DNA from: JAKEHA01 sp035687255
Lineage (GTDB): Bacteria; Krumholzibacteriota; Krumholzibacteriia; WVZY01; JAKEHA01
Direction: 5' to 3'
Length of the DNA stretch: 24,735 nucleotides
Assembly (NCBI GenBank): GCA_035687255.1
Contig: DASRYI010000275.1
Span: 1 to 24,735, forward strand
Shown: in pieces, positions 1 through 7,965 of the stretch
Position numbering within the stretch: position 1 is the first letter of the stretch
Layout: each line of letters opens with the position of its first letter
Translations under genes and position numbers: made by a program
Notes under the pieces: generated by a model
What the model was told of the DNA's origin: nothing
What the model saw: the letters and a program-made list of their open reading frames with translations, nothing else
The model's database searches: none

Positions 1-239
1 ACTTCGCCGGTAAACGCGCCGCTCTCTTCCCAGAACAGATCCTGCGCTCCCACCGCCACCGGGGTTCCGGCCAGGGCGTCGGCGAGCACGCGCACGCAAA
101 AGAACGAGGGGAAAATGGAAAGGTCGAGCGCGGACAGGCGCGGCAGTGCCGCGCGCAACGGAGGAACGAACGCCGCCGCCTCGGCGGCGGTCTTGTGCAT
201 CTTCCAGTTGGCGGCAATGAGACGGCGTCGCGATGTCAT
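1..239 (-). CDS. tpiA: Triosephosphate isomerase, N-terminal part (cut by window edge)
   Basis: Interconverts dihydroxyacetone phosphate and glyceraldehyde 3-phosphate in cytoplasmic glycolysis and gluconeogenesis. I translated this frame by hand: it opens with an ATG at 239 and stays open to position 1, giving 79 complete codons. The protein begins MTSRRRLIAANWKMHKT; AANWKMHKT carries the Asn and Lys of the TIM active site (N-x-K). Further on, GAQDLFWEESGAFTGEV matches the conserved GAQN/D...GAFTGE segment. It follows pgk by 19 nt and is the third gene of a gap-pgk-tpiA operon. The ribosome-binding site is weak (AGGCCTGC upstream), so translation may depend on coupling to pgk. The C-terminal two thirds, with the catalytic His and Glu, lie outside the window. 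Family assignment is secure. Confidence 0.95.
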   Translation of the reverse strand, partial: MTSRRRLIAANWKMHKTAAEAAAFVPPLRAALPRLSALDLSIFPSFFCVRVLADALAGTPVAVGAQDLFWEESGAFTGE

Positions 240-258
240 GGGGCGCTTGCGCAGGCCT

Positions 259-1476
259 CTAGCCCGCGACTTCGGCCACATCGCACAGCGCTTCCACGCC
301 CGGGAGCGAGCGGCCCTCCATGAACTCCAGCGACGCGCCGCCGCCGGTCGAAATGTGCGTGAAACGGCTGGCGATCCCCATCAGGTTGACCGCTGCCACG
401 CTGTCACCACCACCCACGATGGTCGAGGCGCCGCGCCCGGTTGCATCCGCAATGGCGCGAGCCACCGCGCGTGTGCCTTCCGCAAAACTCGGCTTCTCGA
501 AGATCCCCATGGGTCCGTTCCAGAAAATCGTGCGCGCAATCGCGATCTGCGTCTTGAACAGGTCGACCGTCTTGGGGCCGATGTCCACACCCACCCAGTC
601 TTCGGGGATGTCCGCAATCGAGACTTCACGCGTGGGCGCGGCGTCGTCGATTTCGTGGGCCACGATGGTGTCCACCGGCAGCAGCAGGCGCGAGCGGCCG
701 GGTTTGGTGCGCGCCAGCAGCTCCTTGCACATGGGAAGGTGTTTCTCGTCCACGATGCTGCGCCCCACCTCCAGGCCCGAGGCCCGGATGAACGTGTACA
801 TCATCCCGCCGCCCACCAGCAGCACGTCGACGCGCTCGAGCAGCGACTTGATGAGATCGATCTTGCCCGAGACCTTGGCGCCACCCAGCACGGCGAGAAA
901 CGGGCGCGCCGGATTGTTGAGCGCATCGCCCAGCGCGCGCAGTTCCTTCTCCATCAGGAGACCGGCCGCACGCACGGGAATGAACTCGGCGACACCCGCC
1001 GTCGAGGCGTGGGCCCGGTGCGCGGTGCCGAACGCGTCGTTGACATAGATGTCCGCGAGCGACGCCAGTTCCTTCGCAAACGCGGGATCGTTCTTCTCCT
1101 CTTCCGGGTGGAAGCGGAGGTTTTCCAGCAGCAGGGCCTCGCCGTCGTGCAGCGCGGCCACTTTCTGCTGCACGTCGGGACCGATGCAGTCGTCCGCGAA
1201 ACGCAGCGGATTCTTGACGAGCTCCGCCAGCCGCTGAGCCACCGGCGCCAGGGAAAGGCCCGGTTCGCGGCCGCCGCGCGGCCGCCCCAGATGGCTCATG
1301 AGGATCAGGCGTCCACCCCGGTCCAGAACATCACGGATGGTCGGGAGCGATTCCTGAATGCGCGTGTCGTCCGTGATCGACAGGTCGTTATCAAGCGGTA
1401 CGTTGAAGTCCACTCGCACGAGCACGCGCTTGCCCTTCACGTCGCAGTCACGAATGGAAAGCTTTTTCATCTCCAT
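259..1476 (-). CDS. pgk: Phosphoglycerate kinase
   Basis: Transfers phosphate from 1,3-bisphosphoglycerate to ADP in the cytoplasm, the first ATP-yielding step of glycolysis. About 405 aa, normal for bacterial PGK. Visible motifs are VRVDFNVPL near the N-terminus (substrate-binding Asp and Asn), SHLGRPRG, GGAKVSGKIDLI and LLVGGGMMYTF at the domain junction, NGPMGIFEKPSFAEGT, and GGGDSVAAVN in the nucleotide-binding C-terminal domain. All regions are present, so the enzyme should be active. The ATG at 1476 overlaps the gap stop as TGATG, which favours translational coupling, with GGAAG just upstream. A TTG at 1479 and an ATG at 1470 (MKKLSIRD) are alternatives; the latter matches the usual family N-terminus. 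Second gene of the gap-pgk-tpiA operon. Confidence 0.97.
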   Translation of the reverse strand: MEMKKLSIRDCDVKGKRVLVRVDFNVPLDNDLSITDDTRIQESLPTIRDVLDRGGRLILMSHLGRPRGGREPGLSLAPVAQRLAELVKNPLRFADDCIGPDVQQKVAALHDGEALLLENLRFHPEEEKNDPAFAKELASLADIYVNDAFGTAHRAHASTAGVAEFIPVRAAGLLMEKELRALGDALNNPARPFLAVLGGAKVSGKIDLIKSLLERVDVLLVGGGMMYTFIRASGLEVGRSIVDEKHLPMCKELLARTKPGRSRLLLPVDTIVAHEIDDAAPTREVSIADIPEDWVGVDIGPKTVDLFKTQIAIARTIFWNGPMGIFEKPSFAEGTRAVARAIADATGRGASTIVGGGDSVAAVNLMGIASRFTHISTGGGASLEFMEGRSLPGVEALCDVAEVAG

Positions 1477-2474
1477 CAACTTCCAATCAGTCGCAGCATG
1501 TCCACCATTCGGCCCGAGTAGCCGAACTCGTTGTCATACCAGGCCAGAATCTTGAAGAAGTTCTCCCCCACCGCCATGGTTCCCTTCGCGTCGAACACCG
1601 ACGAGTGCGGATTGCCGATCACGTCGACGGACACGATCGGGTCTTCGGTGTACTCGATGATATTGCGCATGGCGCCCTGGGCCGCCGCCTTCATGGCGGC
1701 GTTGATCGCCTCCACGCTGGCCGGCTTTTCGGTCTCGAAGGTGAGGTCGACCAGCGAGCCGTCACTGGTGGGGACGCGCACGGCGGTGCCGTCGAGGCGT
1801 CCCTTCAATTCGGGCATCACCTTGGTCACCGCCCGGGCGGCGCCCGTGGTCGTCGGAATCATGGATACGGCGGCCGCCCGCGCGCGGCGCAGGTCCTTGT
1901 GGGGCGCGTCCAGAATGCGCTGGTCATTGGTGTAGGCGTGCACCGTGGTCATCAATCCGCGGCGAATGCCGAAGGCGTCGTGCAGCACCTTGGCCACCGG
2001 CGCCAGGCAGTTGGTTGTGCACGAGGCGGTGGAAATGATGTTGTGGCTCTTTCCGTCGAAGAGCGAATCGTTGACGCCCATCACGATCATGATGTCGGGA
2101 TCGGTGGCCGGTGCCGAAATCAGCACACGCCTCGCGCCGGCCGCGAGATGCTTCTGCGCATCGTCGCGCTTGGTAAACAGGCCCGTCGATTCGACCACCA
2201 CATCGACGCCGAGCTCCTTCCACGGCAGCTTCGACGGATCCTTTTCAGCGATGATCTGGACGGACTTGCCGTCGATTTCGAGTCCTGATTTGGTGGCGCT
2301 CACCGCGCCGGGGAAACGGCCGTGAACGGAATCGTACTTGAGCAGATGCGCAAGGATTTCGGGACTGGTGACATCATTGATCGCGACGATGTTGAAGCGC
2401 GCGTCCTTGAACGCGTGCCGGTAAACCAACCGCCCGATGCGCCCGAAACCATTGATTGCAACCGTGATCGCCAT
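1476..2474 (-). CDS. gap: Glyceraldehyde-3-phosphate dehydrogenase, type I, NAD-dependent
   Basis: Oxidises and phosphorylates glyceraldehyde 3-phosphate to 1,3-bisphosphoglycerate with NAD+ in the cytoplasm. About 332 aa, the expected length. The N-terminus carries the Rossmann motif INGFGRIGR. AINDV places an Asp at about residue 34, typical of NAD rather than NADP specificity. ASCTTNC contains the catalytic Cys at about residue 152, and the C-terminal WYDNEFGYS is the conserved family signature. Two ATGs lie in tandem at 2477 and 2474. AGGAGG ends one base before the first, so the second gives the more normal spacing and is chosen. First gene of the glycolytic operon, preceded by a promoter at 2689-2717 and a leader of roughly 200 nt. 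Confidence 0.97.
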   Translation of the reverse strand: MAITVAINGFGRIGRLVYRHAFKDARFNIVAINDVTSPEILAHLLKYDSVHGRFPGAVSATKSGLEIDGKSVQIIAEKDPSKLPWKELGVDVVVESTGLFTKRDDAQKHLAAGARRVLISAPATDPDIMIVMGVNDSLFDGKSHNIISTASCTTNCLAPVAKVLHDAFGIRRGLMTTVHAYTNDQRILDAPHKDLRRARAAAVSMIPTTTGAARAVTKVMPELKGRLDGTAVRVPTSDGSLVDLTFETEKPASVEAINAAMKAAAQGAMRNIIEYTEDPIVSVDVIGNPHSSVFDAKGTMAVGENFFKILAWYDNEFGYSGRMVDMLRLIGS

Positions 2475-2713
2475 CATGCCTCCTGAACTGCCCGTGCATT
2501 CACGACGTGTCGCGGCCGCGCACTGTGTAACGTGGCAGGTATCATTGAAAGATTATGGAATGTGCTGCTTCGACGCGTCGCAGCGCCTCCCAACCGCACC
2601 ATCCCGCACTTCACACAGTTACGCTACGACGAAAAAGGCGCCCGTCGCAAATTCAAGACTCCCAGGCCCTTCGAACGCCTCCTGGTTGATGTTATTCCCA
2701 CTGGAAGTCGTTG
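2475..2713 (-). other. Intergenic leader region of the gap-pgk-tpiA operon
   Basis: About 240 bases without a credible gene lie between comF and gap. If the promoter at 2689-2717 is used, transcription starts near 2682 and gives a leader of about 200 nt before gap. The only pairing I noticed is a 7-base inverted repeat, ACTGTGT at 2522-2528 with ACACAGT at 2612-2618, which would enclose a long loop, and short GC palindromes. No known riboswitch motif was recognised. There is no T-run terminator for comF here. Confidence 0.5.
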
Positions 2714-2717
2714 TCAA
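2689..2717 (-). promoter_or_regulatory. Sigma-70-type promoter for gap-pgk-tpiA
   Basis: Read on the minus strand: TTGACA at 2717-2712 (perfect -35), a 17-base spacer, and TAACAT at 2694-2689 (4 of 6 matches to TATAAT, including the TA and the final AT). Spacing is ideal. The -35 box overlaps the comF stop codon (TGA at 2716-2714), so the promoter sits exactly at the gene boundary. The predicted start is near 2682. Confidence 0.7.
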
Positions 2718-3499
2718 GATTGAAGAAACGCCGTTGTCAGCGAATGCCCGGCGTCGCGGTAACCGGCACAGACGACACGGACTTCGACGGCTCCGGCGTG
2801 GCGTAACGCGTCGGCGCACGCGCATGCCGTGGCCCCGGTCGTGACCAGGTCATCCACCAGGAGCACACGCGCCCCCCGGACCACACGGGCATCGGCCTGA
2901 AACGCTCCCCGAAGATTGACCAGCCGTTGGACGCGCCCCAGTTCCGCCTGGGGTCGCGTGGGGCGCACCTTGACGAGCGCGCAACGCAACGCCGGTACAC
3001 GCCATCGGTCCGCGAGCGCACGCGCGATTGACTCCGCCTGGTTGAAACCCCGCCGTCGCCGCGCTGCGCGTTCCATGGGGACGGGAACCAGCACCGGAGT
3101 GTGAAAATGTTCCAGCGCCCGCGACGGGAGACCGCGGTCCATGGCCTGCGCCAGCCAGGGGGCAATGCGTTCGCGGCGGGCGAACTTCAGGAGGTGAATG
3201 AGGACAAGAAGCCGTTCGTCGGTGACGAAGGCGGGAAACACCGCGAGCGACGCGTCCATGCCTGCGATTGGACCCGCGACCCGGACCGCATGCCGCCATG
3301 TGCGCACGCGGTTTGCACACGCCGGGCACAACAGCCGGGTGGTGACGCGAAACGCGCCCACGCGCAGCACCTCGGCGGGTTCGCCCAGAGGAGCGGCCGC
3401 CGTCCCGGACGCATCGTCCAGCGACGCGCCGCACGCGTGACACCGTTCCTGAATCAGGAAATCGAGCGCGCAGCGAGCGAGCTCACCCACCAGTCCCAT
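2714..3499 (-). CDS. comF: ComF-family phosphoribosyltransferase-like protein
   Basis: ComF/GntX proteins combine a zinc ribbon with a phosphoribosyltransferase fold. In Firmicutes and Haemophilus ComF is needed for DNA uptake or processing during transformation; the exact reaction is unsettled. This 261-aa protein has the paired cysteines CHAC (C20, C23) and CPAC (C58, C61) of the zinc ribbon, the family segment RRRRGFNQAESIARAL (about 147-162), and the PRPP-binding loop VLLVDDLVTTGAT (about 212-224). The start ATG at 3499 lies 22 nt after the lgt stop; GGTGGTGG upstream is only a modest ribosome-binding site. It is the last gene of the radC-mre-lgt run. No other competence genes are visible, so a transformation role is inference from family only. 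Confidence 0.9.
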   Translation of the reverse strand: MGLVGELARCALDFLIQERCHACGASLDDASGTAAAPLGEPAEVLRVGAFRVTTRLLCPACANRVRTWRHAVRVAGPIAGMDASLAVFPAFVTDERLLVLIHLLKFARRERIAPWLAQAMDRGLPSRALEHFHTPVLVPVPMERAARRRRGFNQAESIARALADRWRVPALRCALVKVRPTRPQAELGRVQRLVNLRGAFQADARVVRGARVLLVDDLVTTGATACACADALRHAGAVEVRVVCAGYRDAGHSLTTAFLQS

Positions 3500-3521
3500 C
3501 CACCACCCACTTCCCCGCCCC

Positions 3522-4319
3522 TCAGGCAGTTGCCAGCGCCGCTCCTTTTCGCATCATGAGAAAGAGTCCGAGCCCGACCAGGAACACGCTGATCACCTGG
3601 TTGAACGTCAGCCCACCCAGTACGAGTGCATTCGGTTCGTAGTACCGGAAGAAATCGATGATGAACCGGTGGATTCCGTACAGGACGAGCAGCAGGCCGA
3701 AGGTGGAGCCGCGCCGCGTCAACAGCGGCTGCGACAACATCAGCGAGACAAAAATGACCAGCCCGCCGAACGACGAGTACAGCTGGGTCGGATGCAGCGC
3801 CACGTGCTCGACTCCGCGCTGCTGGGCGATGGCCATGGCGGCCGATCCGGCGGGGGAGTTGGGCGGAAACACCACGCCCCACGCCATGTCCGTGGGCTTG
3901 CCGTAACAACATCCGCTGAGAAAGCACCCGATGCGCGTGAATACCAGCCCGAGTCCGATCGACGGCGCCATGATGTCCGCGATCTTCAGAAATGGAATGC
4001 TGTTCTTGTGCACCCACCAGTAGGAGGCAATCATGGCGAGAATGAAACCACCGTAGAAGGTGGCTCCCCCCTGCCACAGCGCAAGCATGTCGAGCGGGTT
4101 CGAATACTGGTCGAGGTGGTACACCACGTACAGCAGACGCGAACCGACGACGGCCGCCAGGATGATGATGACGCTGAGATCCAGCACCTTCTGCGGATCA
4201 ACTCCGGCCCGCTTCGCGCGCCGTCCCGCCAGCCAGATGCCCAGCAGAAAGCTGACCGCCAGCATGAATCCGTACGAGCGGATCTGGAGCTTGCCCAGGT
4301 GAACGAGTATCGGGTGCAT
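3522..4319 (-). CDS. lgt: Prolipoprotein diacylglyceryl transferase
   Basis: Inner-membrane enzyme that moves a diacylglyceryl group from phosphatidylglycerol to the lipobox Cys of prolipoproteins, the first lipoprotein-maturation step. At 265 aa it has the usual size and about seven hydrophobic segments. Visible family motifs are RSYGFML near residue 14-20, GGATFYGG (84-91), RIGCFLSGCCYGKPT (129-143, the Lgt signature in its GCC variant), HPTQLY (176-181) and RFIIDFFRYYEP towards the C-terminus. The ATG at 4319 is preceded by GGAAGGAAG at good spacing (7 nt). It sits 61 nt after rodA in the same direction and is probably co-transcribed. The binding protein at 16793-18340, with lipobox LAGGC, is a likely substrate. 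Confidence 0.95.
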   Translation of the reverse strand: MHPILVHLGKLQIRSYGFMLAVSFLLGIWLAGRRAKRAGVDPQKVLDLSVIIILAAVVGSRLLYVVYHLDQYSNPLDMLALWQGGATFYGGFILAMIASYWWVHKNSIPFLKIADIMAPSIGLGLVFTRIGCFLSGCCYGKPTDMAWGVVFPPNSPAGSAAMAIAQQRGVEHVALHPTQLYSSFGGLVIFVSLMLSQPLLTRRGSTFGLLLVLYGIHRFIIDFFRYYEPNALVLGGLTFNQVISVFLVGLGLFLMMRKGAALATA

Positions 4320-4380
4320 TCAAAAACTTCCTTCCATCGGGCGCCCGGCGCCACTATAGCGCGCGGGTGCGGATGTGTCT

Positions 4381-5622
4381 CTAGTACTCTGACCAGCGGG
4401 CCGTGCAGTTGAGCAGGAGTCCGGTCAAAAAGCAACTGACCAGCATCGAACTGCCGCCGTAGCTGATGAACGGGAGCGGAATGCCGGCCACCGGCGCGAT
4501 TCCCGTCGTCATTCCGATGCTCACAAACAATTGAAACGCAAAGTAGGACGCAATTCCCACACACAGCGTGGCGGCGAACTCGCTCTTCATCTTTTGCGCG
4601 GCCATCAGCGCCCTCACGATCAGCACGCCGAAAACGAACAGCACCGCCAGCGCTCCGACGTATCCCAGTTCCTCCCCCAGCACGGAAAATATGAAATCCG
4701 TGTGCTTGGCGGGCAGATATTCCAGCGCTTTCTGCGTCCCTTCCAGGTATCCCTTGCCCCCGAAGCCCCCTGACCCGATGGCGATCTTCGACTGCAACAC
4801 CTGCCAGCCCGCCCCCAGCTTGTCTGCGTCGGGGTCGAGGAAGTTGGTCACGCGGCGCTGCTGGTAGGGTTTGAGATGCTGCCAGACGTAGGGCAGCGCC
4901 ATGCCGATACCCAGATTGGCCACGACCAGCGAGATGCTCTCGAGCAGGAACGCGCGCCGCAGGTAGGCCACCACCAGGATGATCACGATGAAGATGCCGA
5001 ACGGCCAGGCGTTGCGCGTCACGTCTTCGCCGTAGATGATGAGAATGCTGCTCACGATCGGCGAGAGCAGGAACAGAATGTGGAGTCCCCGGAACCCGCG
5101 CCAGTAGAGCACCGGCAGCAGAATGCCGACGAACACCATGGCGGTGCCAAGATCGGGCTGTTTGAGCACCATGAAGAACGGCACCATGAAGCTGAAGAGA
5201 ATCGGTATCAGCGTGCGCGGCGTGTTGGGGTTGGCGCGATGTGACGACAGCACGCGCGCCCACACCAGAATCACCGCCACCTTGGTGAACTCACTCGGCT
5301 GAATCGCCATCGGTCCCACAATCAGCCAGCGCTGGGTCTCGCCGCGCGCCGGAAGCACCAGCACCACGGCCAGCAACAGCAGGCAAACCCCGTACACGGC
5401 GTAGGCCAGCGATTCGAAGAAACGGAACGGAATCAGAATCGTGAAGAAGGTCAGCATCGCGCCCAGGCCGAGCCACAACAACTGGCGCTCGAAATACGAC
5501 CCCTTCATCCACGGCGCGGTATCCGATGTGTGCGAGACCGAAAACACGATCGAGAGCCCGATGACCGCCAGGATCCCGGCGCAGATGAGTACCACCCAGT
5601 CGAAGTCGCGCGTGAGTTTCAC
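4381..5622 (-). CDS. rodA: RodA, SEDS-family peptidoglycan glycosyltransferase
   Basis: Polytopic membrane enzyme that polymerises lipid II into glycan strands during cell elongation, working with the class B PBP encoded just upstream. 413 aa, slightly longer than the E. coli protein. Motifs include LKQPDLGTAMVF (about 153-164), GAGWQVLQSKIAIGSGG (270-286), LPAKHTDFIFSVLGEELG (303-320), where D309 corresponds to the Asp essential in RodA homologues, and GIPLPFISYGGSSML near the C-terminus. The ATG at 5622 overlaps the mrdA stop as ATGA, which points to translational coupling of the two halves of the elongation synthase. Elongation RodA rather than division FtsW is chosen because of the mreBCD-mrdA context. 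Confidence 0.95.
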   Translation of the reverse strand: MKLTRDFDWVVLICAGILAVIGLSIVFSVSHTSDTAPWMKGSYFERQLLWLGLGAMLTFFTILIPFRFFESLAYAVYGVCLLLLAVVLVLPARGETQRWLIVGPMAIQPSEFTKVAVILVWARVLSSHRANPNTPRTLIPILFSFMVPFFMVLKQPDLGTAMVFVGILLPVLYWRGFRGLHILFLLSPIVSSILIIYGEDVTRNAWPFGIFIVIILVVAYLRRAFLLESISLVVANLGIGMALPYVWQHLKPYQQRRVTNFLDPDADKLGAGWQVLQSKIAIGSGGFGGKGYLEGTQKALEYLPAKHTDFIFSVLGEELGYVGALAVLFVFGVLIVRALMAAQKMKSEFAATLCVGIASYFAFQLFVSIGMTTGIAPVAGIPLPFISYGGSSMLVSCFLTGLLLNCTARWSEY

Positions 5623-7484
5623 GGGTGCTCACCCCCGAGGGTCATTCCCGCCACGGCGACATCCTTCGCGGCGGGGTGAGACTGCGCCTGCACCGGCGGC
5701 CCCTGCATCAGCCGGCCCGGACGGAAGTATTCGCGGACGAAGTCGCGCGCGATGGGCGCGGCGATCTCGCTTCCGTGTCCCGCGTTCTCGACGAGCACGG
5801 CCATCGCGATCTTGGGGTTGTCGGCGGGGGCATAGCACATGTACCAGGAGTGGTCGTCACCGTGGGGGTTCTGTGCCGTGCCCGTCTTGCCGGCCACCTG
5901 GATGTCCGGCAGCCGCGTCCAGTACGCGGTGCCACGCGGGTTTTCCACCACACCCAGCATGGCCCGGCGAATGAAGGCCAGGTTGTCGCCGTCGAGTCCT
6001 TCCACGCGGGTGCGTTCATGCACAACCGGCGGATCATCGCCGATGTGATCCACGAAGTGCGGGGTCACCAGCCAGCCGCCGTTGGCCACCGCCGCCGCCA
6101 CGCGCGCGACGTGCAGCACCGTCGCCAGGTATTCGCCCTGGCCGATGCAGTTGTTGATCATGAGTCCCTGGGTCCATCTTCCCTTGCCGTGACGTTTGTC
6201 GTAGTAGCGGCGCGTGGGCACGTTGCCCGCGACTTCGATGGGGAGATCGATGCCCGTCTTCTTGTCGAATCCAAACGCTTCCGCCACCGACGCCAGCGCG
6301 TCCACGTCCAGCATCTCGCCCACGCGGTAGAAATACACGTCGCACGAGCTGATGATGGCGGACATGAGATCCATGCCGCCGTGTCCTTCGGGTTTCCAGC
6401 AGCGGAAGATACGATTTCCGAAGCGGTGCGTTCCGTCGCAGTACACCAGGATGCGATTGGGATCGACCAGCTGATTTTCGAGAATGGCCAGTGTCACCAC
6501 GATCTTGAACGTCGACGCGGGCGCGTAGCGCGCCTGGGAAATCCGGTTGAACAGGGGCTTGGTGGGATCCTTCAGAAGCTCGCTCATCATGGACGGAGAT
6601 ACGCCCAGCGCGAATTCGTTGGGGTCGTAGAGCGGATGGCTGGCGGCCGCAATCACGCCGCCGTTTTCCACGTCGAGGACCACCGCCGCCGACGGGTTGG
6701 GCCGCACCGCCATGAGCGAATCCAGGAACACCTGCATGTGGAAGTCCATGTCCAGGTGCAGATCGTGGCCGGGAATGGGCGTCGTGGACCACTCACTCAC
6801 CTCGCCCAGCGACTGGCCCGACGCCGTTACTTCCACGGCGCGTTGCCCGGGGATGCCACGCAGCTGGTCCTCGTAGACGCGCTCGAGGCCGGCCTTGCCC
6901 ACGACATCACCCGATACGTACAGGCCGGACGAGTTCTCCATGTCCGCGGGCGTCACCTCGCCCACGTAGCCCAGCACGTGCGCGGCCACGCCGCCGTGCG
7001 GATAGCGCCGCCGCAGGTGCTGCTCCACCTTGAGATGCGGATAGTCCTTCCAGTTCTCACGCACGTACGAAATCACAAACTTGTCGGCGTCCGGGAAGAG
7101 TGGAAATGCAATGTGACCGTACCGCTTCTGCCATCCGTCGAAGCGCGTCATGGCACGCGTGGTGTCGATGGGAATGAACACGGCGAGGCGTCGCACCGTG
7201 TCCTGAACCTCGTCGCGGTTCTTCCACTGCATCACGACCTGGAAGTTGAGCACATTGTCGACGATGACCTGACCGTAGCGATCGCGAATGAACCCGCGCG
7301 GCCCCTGGATGCGTTCGCGTTCCAGCTGGTTGTCACGCGCGAACTGCGCGTATTCCTCGTGGTGGATGACCTGCAGGGCGAAGAGCCGGCCCAGCACGGT
7401 GATAAAACCGAGCGCGGTCAGAATCAGGAGGGTGCGAAGCCGGCGCGGACCCTCGTGGAGGCTCCTACTGTCTCTCTTGGCCAA
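5619..7484 (-). CDS. mrdA: Penicillin-binding protein 2 (class B transpeptidase of the elongasome)
   Basis: Periplasmic DD-transpeptidase that cross-links new peptidoglycan with RodA. 621 aa. One N-terminal membrane segment (about residues 19-37) precedes the PBP dimerisation domain (GPRGFIRDRYGQVIVDN at 61-77). The transpeptidase domain shows all three active-site motifs: STFK (S324-K327), SCD (S380-D382) and KTG (533-535). C349, C362, H368 and C381 are placed like the zinc ligands described around the active site of E. coli PBP2; this is inference. The only start consistent with the N-terminus is a TTG at 7484, inside the end of mreD, giving a 20-base overlap; no ATG or GTG comes before the membrane segment. 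The weak start suggests coupling to mreD. Confidence 0.95.
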   Translation of the reverse strand: MAKRDSRSLHEGPRRLRTLLILTALGFITVLGRLFALQVIHHEEYAQFARDNQLERERIQGPRGFIRDRYGQVIVDNVLNFQVVMQWKNRDEVQDTVRRLAVFIPIDTTRAMTRFDGWQKRYGHIAFPLFPDADKFVISYVRENWKDYPHLKVEQHLRRRYPHGGVAAHVLGYVGEVTPADMENSSGLYVSGDVVGKAGLERVYEDQLRGIPGQRAVEVTASGQSLGEVSEWSTTPIPGHDLHLDMDFHMQVFLDSLMAVRPNPSAAVVLDVENGGVIAAASHPLYDPNEFALGVSPSMMSELLKDPTKPLFNRISQARYAPASTFKIVVTLAILENQLVDPNRILVYCDGTHRFGNRIFRCWKPEGHGGMDLMSAIISSCDVYFYRVGEMLDVDALASVAEAFGFDKKTGIDLPIEVAGNVPTRRYYDKRHGKGRWTQGLMINNCIGQGEYLATVLHVARVAAAVANGGWLVTPHFVDHIGDDPPVVHERTRVEGLDGDNLAFIRRAMLGVVENPRGTAYWTRLPDIQVAGKTGTAQNPHGDDHSWYMCYAPADNPKIAMAVLVENAGHGSEIAAPIARDFVREYFRPGRLMQGPPVQAQSHPAAKDVAVAGMTLGGEHP

Positions 7485-7965
7485 GCGAAGTCACCACCTT
7501 CGCTCCCAGCAAGGCAAGCAGGCGCTCCACCAGGATGCCGGCCACGGCGGTATACAGGGCCGAAGGCAACGCCACCGTGAACATGCTCACGAACGCCGTG
7601 CCCAGATGCGGCCACATGTAGACCAGGAGATAGATCACGTCATGCATGAACGATGCGACCAGGAACACCACAAACAGAATCAGCACGCCCGGAGAGGTGG
7701 CGGCACCCATCCGGCCCGCGGCGTACCCCACGATGGACTTGGTGAGCCCATTCAGGCCCAGGGTTCCGGGGTGCCCGAGGTCGACCACCAGTCCCACGAC
7801 GAAACCGAACAGCGAGCCGGCAATCGGTCCGCGCTGCAGACCGAAGAGCACCACACACACCACCACGAAGTCCGGTTCGACGGCCCCGATGGCGATACGA
7901 TGGGCAACGGCGGCCTGCAAAGCCAGATACACCACTATCCCGACAATGGGTCCAAGCCATTTCAT
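7465..7965 (-). CDS. mreD: Rod shape-determining protein MreD
   Basis: Small integral membrane component of the elongasome. 166 aa, nearly all hydrophobic, with about five membrane segments and the MreD-like stretch GFVVGLVVDLGHPGTLGLN (about residues 54-72). Its sequence is poorly conserved in general, so the call rests on length, topology and position exactly between mreC and mrdA. The ATG at 7965 overlaps the mreC stop as ATGA, and its end overlaps mrdA by 20 bases. Known partners of the family are MreC and the RodA-PBP2 complex. Confidence 0.9.
   Translation of the reverse strand: MKWLGPIVGIVVYLALQAAVAHRIAIGAVEPDFVVVCVVLFGLQRGPIAGSLFGFVVGLVVDLGHPGTLGLNGLTKSIVGYAAGRMGAATSPGVLILFVVFLVASFMHDVIYLLVYMWPHLGTAFVSMFTVALPSALYTAVAGILVERLLALLGAKVVTSLGQERQ

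Noticed and set aside
2532..2844. Small plus-strand frames in the comF-gap gap
   Set aside because: No ribosome-binding site, no domain, and overlap with the comF coding end and the gap promoter.
4320..4380. GGCGCC-rich palindrome between rodA and lgt as a terminator
   Set aside because: No T-run follows and the pairing is short; lgt is probably co-transcribed.
5625..7580. Plus-strand open frame of about 650 codons opposite mrdA
   Set aside because: Antisense shadow of a clear PBP2 gene; composition is His/Val/Arg-rich and no motif is visible.
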